Of a stretch of DNA of 64,000 bases, positions 1-8,546 are shown one piece after another (position 1 is the first letter of the stretch; every line of letters begins with the position of its first letter). Source of the DNA: Cellulophaga fucicola. Its GTDB lineage: Bacteria > Bacteroidota > Bacteroidia > Flavobacteriales > Flavobacteriaceae. The stretch covers positions 1-64,000 of the forward strand of contig NZ_FPIY01000002.1 in NCBI RefSeq assembly GCF_900119145.1, written 5' to 3'. The translations under genes were made by a program, and so were the position numbers. The notes under the pieces were generated by a model, which was not told where the DNA came from, did no database searches, and was given only the letters and a program-made list of their open reading frames with translations.

Positions 1-470
1 ACACCCTCGGCAATTTAGGACTGCAAACTTAGCTCTTTTAACTAAAGCAAAACAAGCTTTTTTTAACTTATTTCTTAACCTTTATTTTAAACCAATTTTA
101 CAACCTTTTCAATGAACTTTGCTAACTTATTAACTCTATGTTTTTCCCTTAGCGGGTGCAAATATACAGAGCTTATCTGATATAACAACTCTTTTTTAAA
201 TCTTTTTTGAAGTTATTTTAAAAACATCCTTTACAACCCTATTTATCAACCTCTTAAGTAGACCTCTTTTTCTGCTTCTTTTAAGCAAATAACAGAACAT
301 AACTATTAGCTCACTATTTATAGCCCGTTCTTTGTCTTTAACAAGGCGATTACCTAACTATATAAGGGGTAGAATACGCAGTGAAATTATTATCCTATAT
401 ATAAGGAGCACTACTTGTTACAAAACAAACAACCTAATTACTCTATAGTATGAAAATATCTACATTATTA
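1..470. other. AT-rich non-coding region left of thrS
   Basis: I see no gene of convincing length here. The stretch holds a well-formed minus-strand promoter (159-188) that fires toward the left edge of the window, so the bases 1-150 are probably the 5' leader of a gene or RNA lying outside the window. The short reading frames are not persuasive. Confidence 0.6.
159..188 (-). promoter_or_regulatory. Bacteroidota-type promoter reading leftwards
   Basis: Read on the minus strand, a TTG (-33 region, 186-188) is followed after exactly 19 bases by TATATTTG (-7 element, 159-166). This matches the sigma-ABfr consensus TTTG-N19-TAnnTTTG. Its product is not in the window; about 150 bases of leader are visible. 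Confidence 0.6.
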
Positions 471-501
471 TTGTTAAGGTGATGACAAGATATTATCTTT
501 G
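471..501 (+). promoter_or_regulatory. thrS operon promoter
   Basis: TTG at 471-473 and TATCTTTG at 494-501 are separated by 20 bases and fit the Bacteroidota -33/-7 pattern. The predicted start of transcription is only about 15-20 bases before the thrS ATG at 525, so the leader is short and leaves no room for a T-box or attenuator. Confidence 0.6.
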
Positions 502-524
502 TATTCTATATATTAATAATAGGT

Positions 525-2465
525 ATGATTAAAATTACTTTACCAGACGGTACTTTAAAAGAATTTTCCGAGGGGAGCACTCCTATGGACGTTGCTAAAA
601 GCATTAGCGAAGGATTTGCTAGAAATGTTATTTCTGCTAAATTTAATGATACCACGGTAGAAACCGTTACCCCGCTAACCGAAGATGGCTCTTTAGTTTT
701 ATACACTTGGAATGATACTGAAGGCAAACAGGCTTTTTGGCACTCTTCTTCGCACATAGTTGCACAGGCAATTGAACAACTATATCCTGGGGTTAAGTTA
801 ACTATTGGTCCTTCTATAGAGAATGGTTTTTATTATGATATTGATTTAGGTGACAGATCTATATCTGACAAGGACTTCCCTACTATAGAAAAGAAGGCTA
901 TTGAAATTGCAAGAGGTAAGCACGATTTTAAAATGCGAGCTGTTACTAAAGCTGAAGCTTTATCTCTATACAAGGAACAAGGTAATGAATACAAGGTTGA
1001 GTTAATTGAAAACCTAGAGGATGGTACTATTACTTTTTGCGACCATGATACGTTTACGGATTTATGTAGAGGCGGGCACATACCAAATACCGGTATTGTA
1101 AAAGCTATAAAAATACTAAGTGTTGCTGGTGCATACTGGAGAGGTGACGAAAACAAAACACAACTAACACGTTTGTACGGTATCTCTTTTCCTAAACAAA
1201 AGGAATTAACAGAGTACTTAGAGTTATTAGAACAAGCAAAACAAAGAGACCACAGAAAATTAGGCAAAGAACTTGAGTTGTTTACTTTTTCTCAAAAAGT
1301 TGGTGCAGGTTTACCTTTGTGGTTACCAAAAGGCGCTGCTTTAAGAGAGCGTCTGGAGAACTTTTTGAAAAAGGCTCAGAAAAAGGCTGGTTATGAAATG
1401 GTTGTTACACCACATATAGGACAAAAGGAACTTTATGTTACCTCTGGACATTATGCTAAATATGGAGAAGACAGTTTTCAGCCAATTAAAACTCCTAAAA
1501 TGGATGAGGAGTTTTTGTTAAAGCCTATGAACTGCCCGCACCATTGTGAAGTTTATAACTTTAAGCCACACTCTTATAAAGATTTACCAAAGCGTTTTGC
1601 CGAATTTGGTACCGTATACAGATACGAACAAAGTGGAGAATTACACGGTTTAACACGTGTTAGAGGTTTTACACAAGATGATGCACACATTTTTTGCACA
1701 CCAGACCAATTAGACGAAGAGTTTAGAAATGTAATAGACTTATCTTTATATGTATTAAATTCTTTAGGGTTTGATAATTTTAAAGCCCAAGTATCTGTAA
1801 GAGATTTAAATACTCCCGACAAATACATAGGTAGTGTTGAAAACTGGGAAAAGGCTGAAAATGCAATTATAAATGCAGCTAAAGAAAAAGGGTTAGATTA
1901 CGTTATAGAAAGTGGTGAAGCTGCTTTTTACGGACCTAAACTAGATTTTATGGTTAAGGATGCTCTAGGAAGAAACTGGCAACTTGGTACTATACAAGTT
2001 GATTACAACTTACCAGAACGTTTTGACCTTACATATAAAGGTAGTGATAACGAGAGTCACAGACCAGTAATGATACACCGTGCTCCTTTTGGAAGTATGG
2101 AGCGTTTTATAGCGTTATTACTAGAACATACAGGTGGTAATTTCCCATTATGGCTAACACCAGAACAAGTAATTATACTACCAGTTAGCGAGAAATATGA
2201 GAAATATGCGAAAAAAGTTTTAAATTCATTAGAAAATAACGAAATTCGCGCCCTGCTAGACAACAGAAACGAAACAGTTGGTAAGAAAATTAGGGAAGCA
2301 GAAATGAATAAAATCCCTTTTATGATTATCATTGGCGAGAATGAAGAGGCTACAAACACTATTTCTGTACGTAAACACGGAGGTGATGATTTAGGCTCTA
2401 TCTCAATAAAAGATTTTAGTGACTTGGTAACTAGCGAAATAAATAGTACCTTAAAGTCGTTTTAA
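525..2465 (+). CDS. thrS: Threonyl-tRNA synthetase
   Basis: Class II aminoacyl-tRNA synthetase that charges tRNA-Thr in the cytoplasm and edits mischarged Ser. The 646 residues match the bacterial family length. In order they carry an N-terminal TGS domain (about 1-60), the tRNA-SAD editing domain (about 80-220), the class II catalytic core (about 240-530) and a C-terminal anticodon-binding domain. The core contains the MNCPHH zinc-binding motif (Cys337) and the late motif HRAPFGSMERFIALL. It heads the conserved thrS-infC-rpmI-rplT cluster. The ATG at 525 follows a good promoter directly. No frameshift or missing motif is seen. Confidence 0.98.
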   Translation: MIKITLPDGTLKEFSEGSTPMDVAKSISEGFARNVISAKFNDTTVETVTPLTEDGSLVLYTWNDTEGKQAFWHSSSHIVAQAIEQLYPGVKLTIGPSIENGFYYDIDLGDRSISDKDFPTIEKKAIEIARGKHDFKMRAVTKAEALSLYKEQGNEYKVELIENLEDGTITFCDHDTFTDLCRGGHIPNTGIVKAIKILSVAGAYWRGDENKTQLTRLYGISFPKQKELTEYLELLEQAKQRDHRKLGKELELFTFSQKVGAGLPLWLPKGAALRERLENFLKKAQKKAGYEMVVTPHIGQKELYVTSGHYAKYGEDSFQPIKTPKMDEEFLLKPMNCPHHCEVYNFKPHSYKDLPKRFAEFGTVYRYEQSGELHGLTRVRGFTQDDAHIFCTPDQLDEEFRNVIDLSLYVLNSLGFDNFKAQVSVRDLNTPDKYIGSVENWEKAENAIINAAKEKGLDYVIESGEAAFYGPKLDFMVKDALGRNWQLGTIQVDYNLPERFDLTYKGSDNESHRPVMIHRAPFGSMERFIALLLEHTGGNFPLWLTPEQVIILPVSEKYEKYAKKVLNSLENNEIRALLDNRNETVGKKIREAEMNKIPFMIIIGENEEATNTISVRKHGGDDLGSISIKDFSDLVTSEINSTLKSF

Positions 2466-2498
2466 AAAAATAGAAGTTTAATCTAAAAATTATCAGTT

Positions 2499-3053
2499 AT
2501 AGCAATTAGAAAGAGATTTAGGCCACAGCCGAGAAGAGAAAATAAAAACCCGCATAATATTAACAGCGATATTAAAGTACCTAATGTACGTTTAGTTGGC
2601 GATAATATAGAGGTTGGAGTTTATACAACAAAGGTGGCTTTAGCAAAAGCAGAGGAGTTAGAATTAGATTTGGTAGAAATCTCACCAAAGGCAGACCCTC
2701 CTGTGTGTAAAATTATAGACTACAAAAAGTTTTTGTACGAACAAAAGAAGCGTGAAAAGGTGATGAAAGCCAAAGCGTCTAAAGTAGTGGTTAAAGAAAT
2801 TCGTTTTGGACCACAAACAGATGATCACGATTATGAGTTTAAGAAGAAACATGCGGAGAAATTTTTAAAAGAAGGTGCTAAATTAAAAGCATATGTATTT
2901 TTTAAAGGTAGATCTATTGTCTATAAAGATCAAGGAGAAATATTGTTGTTACGTCTTGCCCAAGAACTGGAAGAACTAGGCAAGGTAGAACAGATGCCTA
3001 AATTAGAAGGTAAAAGAATGACAATGTTTTTAGCTCCTAAAACAAAGAAGTAA
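2499..3053 (+). CDS. infC: Translation initiation factor IF-3, probable AUA start
   Basis: IF-3 binds the 30S subunit and rejects non-canonical initiation codons. The reading frame is open from 2487 and, before the first GTG at 2634, encodes the conserved flavobacterial N-terminus [20 protein letters not shown] followed by [13 protein letters not shown]. Starting at GTG 2634 would delete most of the N-terminal domain. The only codon placed right for the family start (M-A-I-R) is ATA at 2499, giving 184 residues, the usual length. AUU or other near-cognate starts are known in infC and allow IF-3 to repress its own translation. Conserved C-domain motifs include [16 protein letters not shown] and [13 protein letters not shown]. 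The choice of ATA over the neighbouring GTT (2496) is inference. Confidence 0.92.
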   Translation: MAIRKRFRPQPRRENKNPHNINSDIKVPNVRLVGDNIEVGVYTTKVALAKAEELELDLVEISPKADPPVCKIIDYKKFLYEQKKREKVMKAKASKVVVKEIRFGPQTDDHDYEFKKKHAEKFLKEGAKLKAYVFFKGRSIVYKDQGEILLLRLAQELEELGKVEQMPKLEGKRMTMFLAPKTKK

Positions 3054-3084
3054 CAATACTTATTAATTAAGTATTTGTAAAATA

Positions 3085-3140
3085 AATCAGGTCTAGACCT
3101 GATTCACTAAGCGAGAGATACCGTAAGTTTTTTACGGTAT
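3085..3140 (+). promoter_or_regulatory. Two strong hairpins between infC and rpmI
   Basis: A perfect 20-base palindrome (3085-3104, centre GGTCTAGACC) is followed by a second stem, ATACCGTAA (3118-3126) with TTACGGTAT (3132-3140) around a 5-base loop. Neither has a long T tract. In an infC-rpmI-rplT message such structures could serve L20 autorepression, processing or partial termination; this is inference. Confidence 0.5.
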
Positions 3141-3162
3141 TTAATTTATTAAATAGGAACAA

Positions 3163-3360
3163 ATGCCTAAAATGAAAACAAAATCCAGTGCTAAGAAGCG
3201 TTTTAAGCTTACAGGTTCTGGTAAAATAAAAAGAAAGCACGCTTTTAAGAGTCACATTTTGACAAAAAAATCTAAAAAGCGTAAGCTAGCATTGACTCAC
3301 AGTACATTAGTACACCAAGCCGATGTGAATAGTATAAAAGAACAATTACGTTTAAAGTAA
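3163..3360 (+). CDS. rpmI: 50S ribosomal protein L35
   Basis: 65-residue, very basic protein with the L35 signature [20 protein letters not shown] at its N-terminus. It is a structural protein of the large ribosomal subunit. It lies between infC and rplT as in most bacteria, 109 bases after infC and 94 bases before rplT. Confidence 0.97.
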   Translation: MPKMKTKSSAKKRFKLTGSGKIKRKHAFKSHILTKKSKKRKLALTHSTLVHQADVNSIKEQLRLK

Positions 3361-3454
3361 TAGATTCTTTTCGGTAATTATTATTAACCATGGAGTTAGG
3401 CTTAAAAACAAAGTGTCTTAATTTAGACCGCCTACTACAAAAAAAATTAAATTT

Positions 3455-3799
3455 ATGCCAAGATCAGTAAATTCAGTTGCTTCACGAGCTAGAAGAAAAA
3501 AAGTGATGAAGCAAGCCAAAGGGTACTTTGGAAGACGTAAAAACGTTTGGACAGTAGCCAAAAATGCGGTTGAAAAAGCAATGCAATATGCTTATAGAGA
3601 CCGTAGAGTTAAGAAAAGAAATTTCCGTGCTTTATGGATCACTCGTATTAATGCAGGTGCTAGATTACATGGATTATCTTATTCTCAATTTATGGGTAAA
3701 GTAAAAGCTAACAACATTGAGCTTAACCGTAAGGTTTTAGCAGATTTAGCTATGAACCACCCAGAAGCTTTTAAAGCTATTGTAAACAAGGTAAAATAA
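3455..3799 (+). CDS. rplT: 50S ribosomal protein L20
   Basis: 114-residue L20 with the typical start [20 protein letters not shown] and the [10 protein letters not shown] motif. It is an early-assembly protein of the 50S subunit that binds 23S rRNA. In other phyla it also represses this operon by binding the message. It is the last gene of the cluster and is followed by a strong terminator. Confidence 0.98.
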   Translation: MPRSVNSVASRARRKKVMKQAKGYFGRRKNVWTVAKNAVEKAMQYAYRDRRVKKRNFRALWITRINAGARLHGLSYSQFMGKVKANNIELNRKVLADLAMNHPEAFKAIVNKVK

Positions 3800-3825
3800 A
3801 AATAACTCATCTCGCTTAGATGAAC

Positions 3826-3857
3826 AAACCTACTCTTTTTAGAGTAGGTTTTTTTTT
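3826..3857 (+). terminator. Rho-independent terminator of the thrS-rplT operon
   Basis: AAACCTACTCT (3826-3836) and AGAGTAGGTTT (3841-3851) form an 11-bp perfect stem with a TTTT loop, followed directly by more T residues. Confidence 0.92.
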
Positions 3858-4001
3858 GCATAATTTTAATAAACACTAGGCAATAACTACATAGCTTTAG
3901 GGTTATATAAATTATAAGCATCTTTTTAAGATAATAAGCAACCTTTACTGCTTTTTGCATCTCTTAAAAAGAAAAATACATTACTTAATTAAAAAAAGAA
4001 C

Positions 4002-4145
4002 ATGATAGGAGAACTTGCAGAGATGACAGAGTTTTTAATTAACCTAACCGAAAAAAAACCATATACTTTTATTACCATTTGCATACTAATAACTGTATTT
4101 TTAACGTTTTATGAATTACGTAAAACACGACCCAACAAAAGCTAA
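4002..4145 (+). CDS. 47-residue single-span membrane protein
   Basis: Short reading frame of 47 residues beginning MIGELAEMTEFLINLTEKKP, followed by a hydrophobic helix (about residues 21-37, FITICILITVFLTF) and a basic tail (LRKTRPNKS). Charge distribution predicts the C-terminus in the cytoplasm. Its stop overlaps the start of the DUF4870 gene by one base (TAATG), which indicates translational coupling and supports it being real. Function unknown; a small partner of the DUF4870 protein is the simplest guess. Confidence 0.6.
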   Translation: MIGELAEMTEFLINLTEKKPYTFITICILITVFLTFYELRKTRPNKS

Positions 4146-4531
4146 TGACAAATACTGATTTACAAGAAGACTACAGTTCTATATCCTTAATGCACTATTC
4201 TCAGCTCTTAAATTTCTTAGGGCCATTTGGCTTAATTATACCTATAGTATTATGGTCTTCTAAAAAAGAAAACATAAAAGACATGGATGTTCACGGAAAA
4301 GCCGTAGTTAACTTTCAAATTAGCCTTTTAATATACTCCATTACATTCTTTGTACTTTTATTTGTCTCGTTTATATTAACTTTTTTCTTAATAGGTTTTA
4401 TCTTTTTAATTCTATTGGTTGCTATAGGTATTGCTTTAGCATTACTTATGATTATTCCTCCTATAATGGGCGGTATAGCTGCATCAGAAAAAAGGCTATA
4501 CAAATACCCATTAAGCATAAAATTCTTTTAA
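4145..4531 (+). CDS. DUF4870 family membrane protein
   Basis: 128 residues. An N-terminal stretch SLMHYSQLLNFLGPFGLIIP with a first membrane span is followed by the DUF4870 hallmark (W-S-S-K-K-E then a D-x-H-G-K-A-V-V-N-F-Q-I-S-like segment) and two further hydrophobic spans (about 60-105). DUF4870 proteins are Tic20-like four-helix membrane proteins of unknown role. Coupled to the 47-residue protein upstream by a TAATG overlap. No enzymatic motif is visible. Confidence 0.85.
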   Translation: MTNTDLQEDYSSISLMHYSQLLNFLGPFGLIIPIVLWSSKKENIKDMDVHGKAVVNFQISLLIYSITFFVLLFVSFILTFFLIGFIFLILLVAIGIALALLMIIPPIMGGIAASEKRLYKYPLSIKFF

Positions 4532-4637
4532 CAAGGTATCTATAATACACTTACCATATTTCACAAAATGATTAACTAATCTTTATCTACTTTTAAGTAG
4601 TTAAGAATATATTTGCATCTTATAATTAGTATTACAT

Positions 4638-5435
4638 ATGGATTTATCTAAAGTTAAAATGGTTGTTACCGATATGGACGGTACTTTATTAAACTCTAAA
4701 CACGAGGTTAGCCCAAAATTTCTTGAGCAATTTACACAACTAAGAAAAAAAAATATTCTTTTTGTTGCTGCTAGTGGAAGGCAATACCATAGTATTATTG
4801 ACAAGCTATACACTATTAAAGATGACATTTTAGTTATTGCAGAAAACGGAGCTATTACAAAAGATAAGAACGAAGAGATATTACAAACTGGTTTAGACAG
4901 GGCTACAATTTTAGATTTATTACAATTAATATCTACAATTGATAATGTTTACCCAGTATTATGTGGCAAAAAAAAAGCCTACATTAGACCCGATTCTAAA
5001 GAATTTGCAGAGAAATTTAAGGAGTATTACGCATCATATGAACTTTTAGAAAATCTTGAAGACTATGATGATGAAATATTAAAAATAGCAATTTATCATT
5101 TTGAAAGCTCTGAAACCTATATTTATCCAAAAGTAAAACACTTAGAATCTACATTAAAAGTAAAAGTTTCAGGAGAAAATTGGTTAGACTTATCGCATGT
5201 TAATGCACATAAAGGATATGCTTTGCAAAAACTACAAGATATATTTAATATATCTGCTGCCGAAACTATGGTTTTTGGAGACTTTAATAACGACTTAGAA
5301 ATGCTTGCTCTGGCAGATTTTAGCTTTGCTATGGCAAATGCACACCCCAATGTAACCAAAGCTGCAAACTATACTACAAAAAGTAATGATGAATACGGTG
5401 TTGAAACTATTTTAGATCAGCTTTTAAAAAACTAA
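4638..5435 (+). CDS. Cof-type HAD-IIB phosphatase
   Basis: 265 residues. HAD motif I is VVTDMDGTLL, with nucleophile Asp12 and acid/base Asp14; motif IV is GDFNNDLEML. A type IIB cap lies between them, as in Cof/YidA proteins, which dephosphorylate sugar phosphates or flavin-related metabolites in the cytosol. The substrate cannot be told from sequence. A -7 element TATATTTG sits at 4608-4615, about 20 bases before the ATG. It converges on the next gene with only 4 bases between the stops. Confidence 0.9.
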   Translation: MDLSKVKMVVTDMDGTLLNSKHEVSPKFLEQFTQLRKKNILFVAASGRQYHSIIDKLYTIKDDILVIAENGAITKDKNEEILQTGLDRATILDLLQLISTIDNVYPVLCGKKKAYIRPDSKEFAEKFKEYYASYELLENLEDYDDEILKIAIYHFESSETYIYPKVKHLESTLKVKVSGENWLDLSHVNAHKGYALQKLQDIFNISAAETMVFGDFNNDLEMLALADFSFAMANAHPNVTKAANYTTKSNDEYGVETILDQLLKN

Positions 5436-5439
5436 AACT

Positions 5440-6699
5440 TTAGGTTTTTTTCTTTTTTTTACGAGCAGCAGGGAACAAAACATTGTTTAATATTAATCTG
5501 TAGCCCGGAGAAGTTGGGTGCAATTCTAATTCAGTTTTAGGATCCCCTACTCTATGTTGGTAATCTTCTGGATCGTGGCCTCCATAGAAAGTAAAAAAAC
5601 CTTTTCCTTTTATACCATGAATGTATCTAGCCTCGCTATTAATTTTATTTTCACCTAAAACTAAAACGGTAGATTTTAATTGTTTTCTGTTAAAAGCAGT
5701 AGTCTGCCCCATAAATCCTTTTACTAAAGAAGTATGGTTTTGACAAAGCATTGTTGGAACAGGATCCCATTTAGCTGAAAAATCCATTAAAGAAAAATAA
5801 TCTGACTCCTTAGACAATTGTCGTGTCCTAGTCATATCTATAGTAGAAAACTCATATACGGTTGGGTTACGTTCTAACGTAAAATCCGTAAAAGCAAATG
5901 TTTTTTTATAGTCTATTTTTGATTGATAATTTGGTTCTGATGCGTCACCATCGAACATTGGCTCACAAATATCTACTCCTTCTGCCGCCAAAGCAATATC
6001 AAAACTATCTGTAGCAGAACACATAGCAAACATAAATCCACCACCAATAACGTAATTTCTTATTTTTAAAGCTACATCTCTTTTTTCTTCAGATACTTTG
6101 CTATACCCTAGCTTGCTTGCTAATATTTCTGAATTTTCTTTACTTTCTATATACCAAGGCGCAGCTTTATAACTACCATAAAACTTACCGTATTGACCTG
6201 TAAAATCTTCATGATGTAAATGCAGCCAATCATATAAAGCTAATTTATCACTTAAAACCTCTTCATCATAAATTGTAACATAAGGAATTTCTGCATAAGT
6301 AAGTACCATTGTAACAGCATCGTCCCAAGGATGATTTCCTTTAGGAGAATACACAGCAATTTTAGGTGCTTTTTCTAAAATAACGGCATCTTGGTTTTTA
6401 GACGGACTACTTATACCCGCTAATATACTCTCTGATTGTGCCGTAGATAAAATTTCGAAAGAAACTCCTCTAATTTGACATTCTTTACGAATAGCATCGC
6501 CATCTGGGAGCAAAAAAGAACCGCCTCTGTAGTTTAGTAGCCAATGTACTTTTTGCTGCTTTGACAAAACCCAATACGTAATACCATATGCTTTTAAATG
6601 ATTTTTTTGACTTTCTGCATCCATAGGAATTAGAATATTAGAAGCCATAAGACTCATTGAAAAATAGAAAAAAGAAAGAAGTAAAAAGTATTTACGCAT
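5440..6699 (-). CDS. Secreted conserved Bacteroidota protein (often labelled asparagine synthetase B)
   Basis: 419 residues with a clear signal peptide (KYFLLLSFFYFSMSLMAS). Homologues throughout Bacteroidota carry the label asparagine synthetase B, but none of the expected features is visible: there is no N-terminal catalytic Cys2 glutaminase and no PP-loop SGGxDS. What can be seen is an exported protein with a conserved segment GDASEPNYQS, and a glycine-rich stretch (FYGGHDPEDYQHRVGDP) near the C-terminus. The tail is strongly basic (ARKKKKKT). I would treat it as a secreted protein of unknown function. Confidence 0.7.
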   Translation of the reverse strand: MRKYFLLLSFFYFSMSLMASNILIPMDAESQKNHLKAYGITYWVLSKQQKVHWLLNYRGGSFLLPDGDAIRKECQIRGVSFEILSTAQSESILAGISSPSKNQDAVILEKAPKIAVYSPKGNHPWDDAVTMVLTYAEIPYVTIYDEEVLSDKLALYDWLHLHHEDFTGQYGKFYGSYKAAPWYIESKENSEILASKLGYSKVSEEKRDVALKIRNYVIGGGFMFAMCSATDSFDIALAAEGVDICEPMFDGDASEPNYQSKIDYKKTFAFTDFTLERNPTVYEFSTIDMTRTRQLSKESDYFSLMDFSAKWDPVPTMLCQNHTSLVKGFMGQTTAFNRKQLKSTVLVLGENKINSEARYIHGIKGKGFFTFYGGHDPEDYQHRVGDPKTELELHPTSPGYRLILNNVLFPAARKKKKKT

Positions 6700-6780
6700 T
6701 ACAAATGATAATTATTTTAGCCTTTTAAAGGTAATTAAATCTCATTTTATATTACTACGTATATCTTAAAAAGTGAAAGA

Positions 6781-6815
6781 ATTTTACTCTATGCTAAAAA
6801 AGCATAGAGTAAAAT
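6781..6815 (-). terminator. Terminator-like hairpin downstream of dnaB
   Basis: A 15-bp perfect stem (6781-6795 with 6801-6815, centre CTATGCT/AGCATAG) lies 13 bases beyond the dnaB stop. The T tract on the minus strand is short, so termination efficiency is uncertain. Confidence 0.6.
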
Positions 6816-6827
6816 ATAAATTTTTAA

Positions 6828-8396
6828 TTAAAAAGGAACATCATTATCATCTTCTGGCGGTAAACCATCGTTCATAGAACTACCAAAAGCTTCATTTGCA
6901 CTAGGTAGACCTTGTGTTAAAAATGGATTTTGTTCGTTTTCATTCATTTTAGATTGAAATTCAACTGGAGAATCAAAATCATCAAGGTTATCAAACTTAC
7001 CTTGACTACCAATAAATTTAAGTCTAATGTTTTCTAGACCACCATTCCTGTGTTTTGCCACAATAAATTCACCCTGTCCTTGTGTTGGTGAATGCTCATC
7101 ATCATCCCACTCATCAATTTTATAGTATTCTGGTCTATAAATAAATGATACAATATCGGCATCCTGCTCAATTGCACCAGATTCACGTAAATCTGATAGT
7201 ATTGGTCTTTTACTACCACCACGTGTTTCTACCGCCCTTGATAACTGAGAAAGTGCAATTACTGGCACATTAAGTTCTTTTGCTAAGGCTTTTAAGTTTC
7301 TAGAAATTGTAGAAATTTCTTGTTCCCTGTTTCCTCCTTTTTGAGTACCACCCGCAGTCATTAACTGCAAATAATCAATCATAATCATTTTTATACCGTG
7401 CTGAGATGCCAATCTTCGACATTTAGCTCTAAGGTCAAAAATAGAAAGTGACGGAGTATCATCTATAAATAAGGGTGCAGATTCTAACGTTTTTACTTTA
7501 ACGTTTAATTGTTCCCATTCGTGTTTCTCCAACTTACCTGTACGTAATTTTTCTGAAGACAAACCTGTTTCTGAAGAGATAAGTCTTGTAATTAATTGTA
7601 CAGATGACATCTCCAGAGAAAAGAACGCAACTGGCATATTAGATTGTACCGCCATATTACGCGCCATAGATAATGTAAATGCGGTTTTACCCATACCTGG
7701 ACGAGCGGCTACAATAATTAAATCACTGGGCTGCCAACCAGAAGTTAACTCATCTAATTTATGAAAACCAGATGGCACACCACTTAAACCTTCTTTACCA
7801 GATATTTCTTCAATTCTTTTCTTTGCCTGTATTACTAAGTTTTGTGCTGTTTCAGCAGAACGTTTTAAATTTCCCTGCGTAACATCATACAACTTAGATT
7901 CTGCAGCATCTAATAAATCAAATACATCTGTAGCATCTTCGTATGCTTCTTGTATAATTTCGTTAGATATTTTTATAAGACTTCTTTGAATATATTTTTG
8001 AAGTATAATTCTTGCGTGAAACTCAATATGCGCAGAAGAAGTTACTTTTTGAGTAAGTTTTATAAGGTAAAAATCTCCTCCTACAACTTCTAACTTTCCA
8101 TCTTGCTTTAATTGTGTTGAAACGGTTAATAAATCTATTGGCTCTGACGATTCAAACAATTTAAAAATTGCCTCGTAGATGTGCTTATGAGATTCTTTAT
8201 AAAAAACATCTGGGTGTAAAATATCGATAACCTCATCTACACCTTTCTTATCTATCATCATCGCTCCGATGACAACCTCCTCTAAATCAACAGCTTGTGG
8301 AGGTATTTTACCTCTCTCCAAACTAATGATTGTAGATTTATCTATCTTATGTCCTGCTACTGGGCTTGGCTTATCCATATCTGCTAAAGTATGCAA
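6828..8396 (-). CDS. dnaB: Replicative DNA helicase DnaB
   Basis: 522 residues. The N-terminal DnaB domain starts near PPQAVDLEEVVIGAMM, followed by a linker and the RecA-like C-terminal helicase domain. Walker A is ARPGMGKTAF (Lys237), Walker B MIMIDYLQLM, and the arginine-finger region RGGSKRPILSDLRESGAIEQ. It unwinds the chromosome ahead of the fork as a hexamer. No intein interrupts the P-loop. The acidic C-terminal tail (PPEDDNDVPF) is typical of flavobacterial DnaB. Confidence 0.97.
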   Translation of the reverse strand: MHTLADMDKPSPVAGHKIDKSTIISLERGKIPPQAVDLEEVVIGAMMIDKKGVDEVIDILHPDVFYKESHKHIYEAIFKLFESSEPIDLLTVSTQLKQDGKLEVVGGDFYLIKLTQKVTSSAHIEFHARIILQKYIQRSLIKISNEIIQEAYEDATDVFDLLDAAESKLYDVTQGNLKRSAETAQNLVIQAKKRIEEISGKEGLSGVPSGFHKLDELTSGWQPSDLIIVAARPGMGKTAFTLSMARNMAVQSNMPVAFFSLEMSSVQLITRLISSETGLSSEKLRTGKLEKHEWEQLNVKVKTLESAPLFIDDTPSLSIFDLRAKCRRLASQHGIKMIMIDYLQLMTAGGTQKGGNREQEISTISRNLKALAKELNVPVIALSQLSRAVETRGGSKRPILSDLRESGAIEQDADIVSFIYRPEYYKIDEWDDDEHSPTQGQGEFIVAKHRNGGLENIRLKFIGSQGKFDNLDDFDSPVEFQSKMNENEQNPFLTQGLPSANEAFGSSMNDGLPPEDDNDVPF

Positions 8397-8490
8397 TTAA
8401 CGTTTAGTTAACTTAAAAAATAGGGGTAGTGATATTCACTATTGATTAACAATTTACCTGTTGATAAGTTACGAATTTGTGTTCATAACC

Positions 8491-8521
8491 AAAAAAATCC
8501 AAAGCCTAAGTCTTTGGATTT
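8491..8521 (-). terminator. Terminator of accA
   Basis: Read on the minus strand, AAATCCAAAG and CTTTGGATTT form a 10-bp stem with a 7-base loop, followed by a run of T. It lies about 26 bases beyond the accA stop. Confidence 0.85.
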
Positions 8522-8546
8522 CTATTATTTTGAATAAAAATGCCTT

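Noticed and set aside
1-12. Minus-strand GCCGAGGGTGT at the edge looks like the start of a tRNA-Leu
   Set aside because: Only 11 bases are visible, and the base at position 8 is not T with the usual acceptor length, so it cannot be supported.
2634-3053. infC starting at GTG 2634
   Set aside because: It removes conserved N-terminal IF-3 sequence that is open in the same frame upstream.
8440-8480. TTATCAACA near dnaB as a DnaA box or origin
   Set aside because: One imperfect box in AT-rich DNA, with no cluster and no dnaA or other origin genes.
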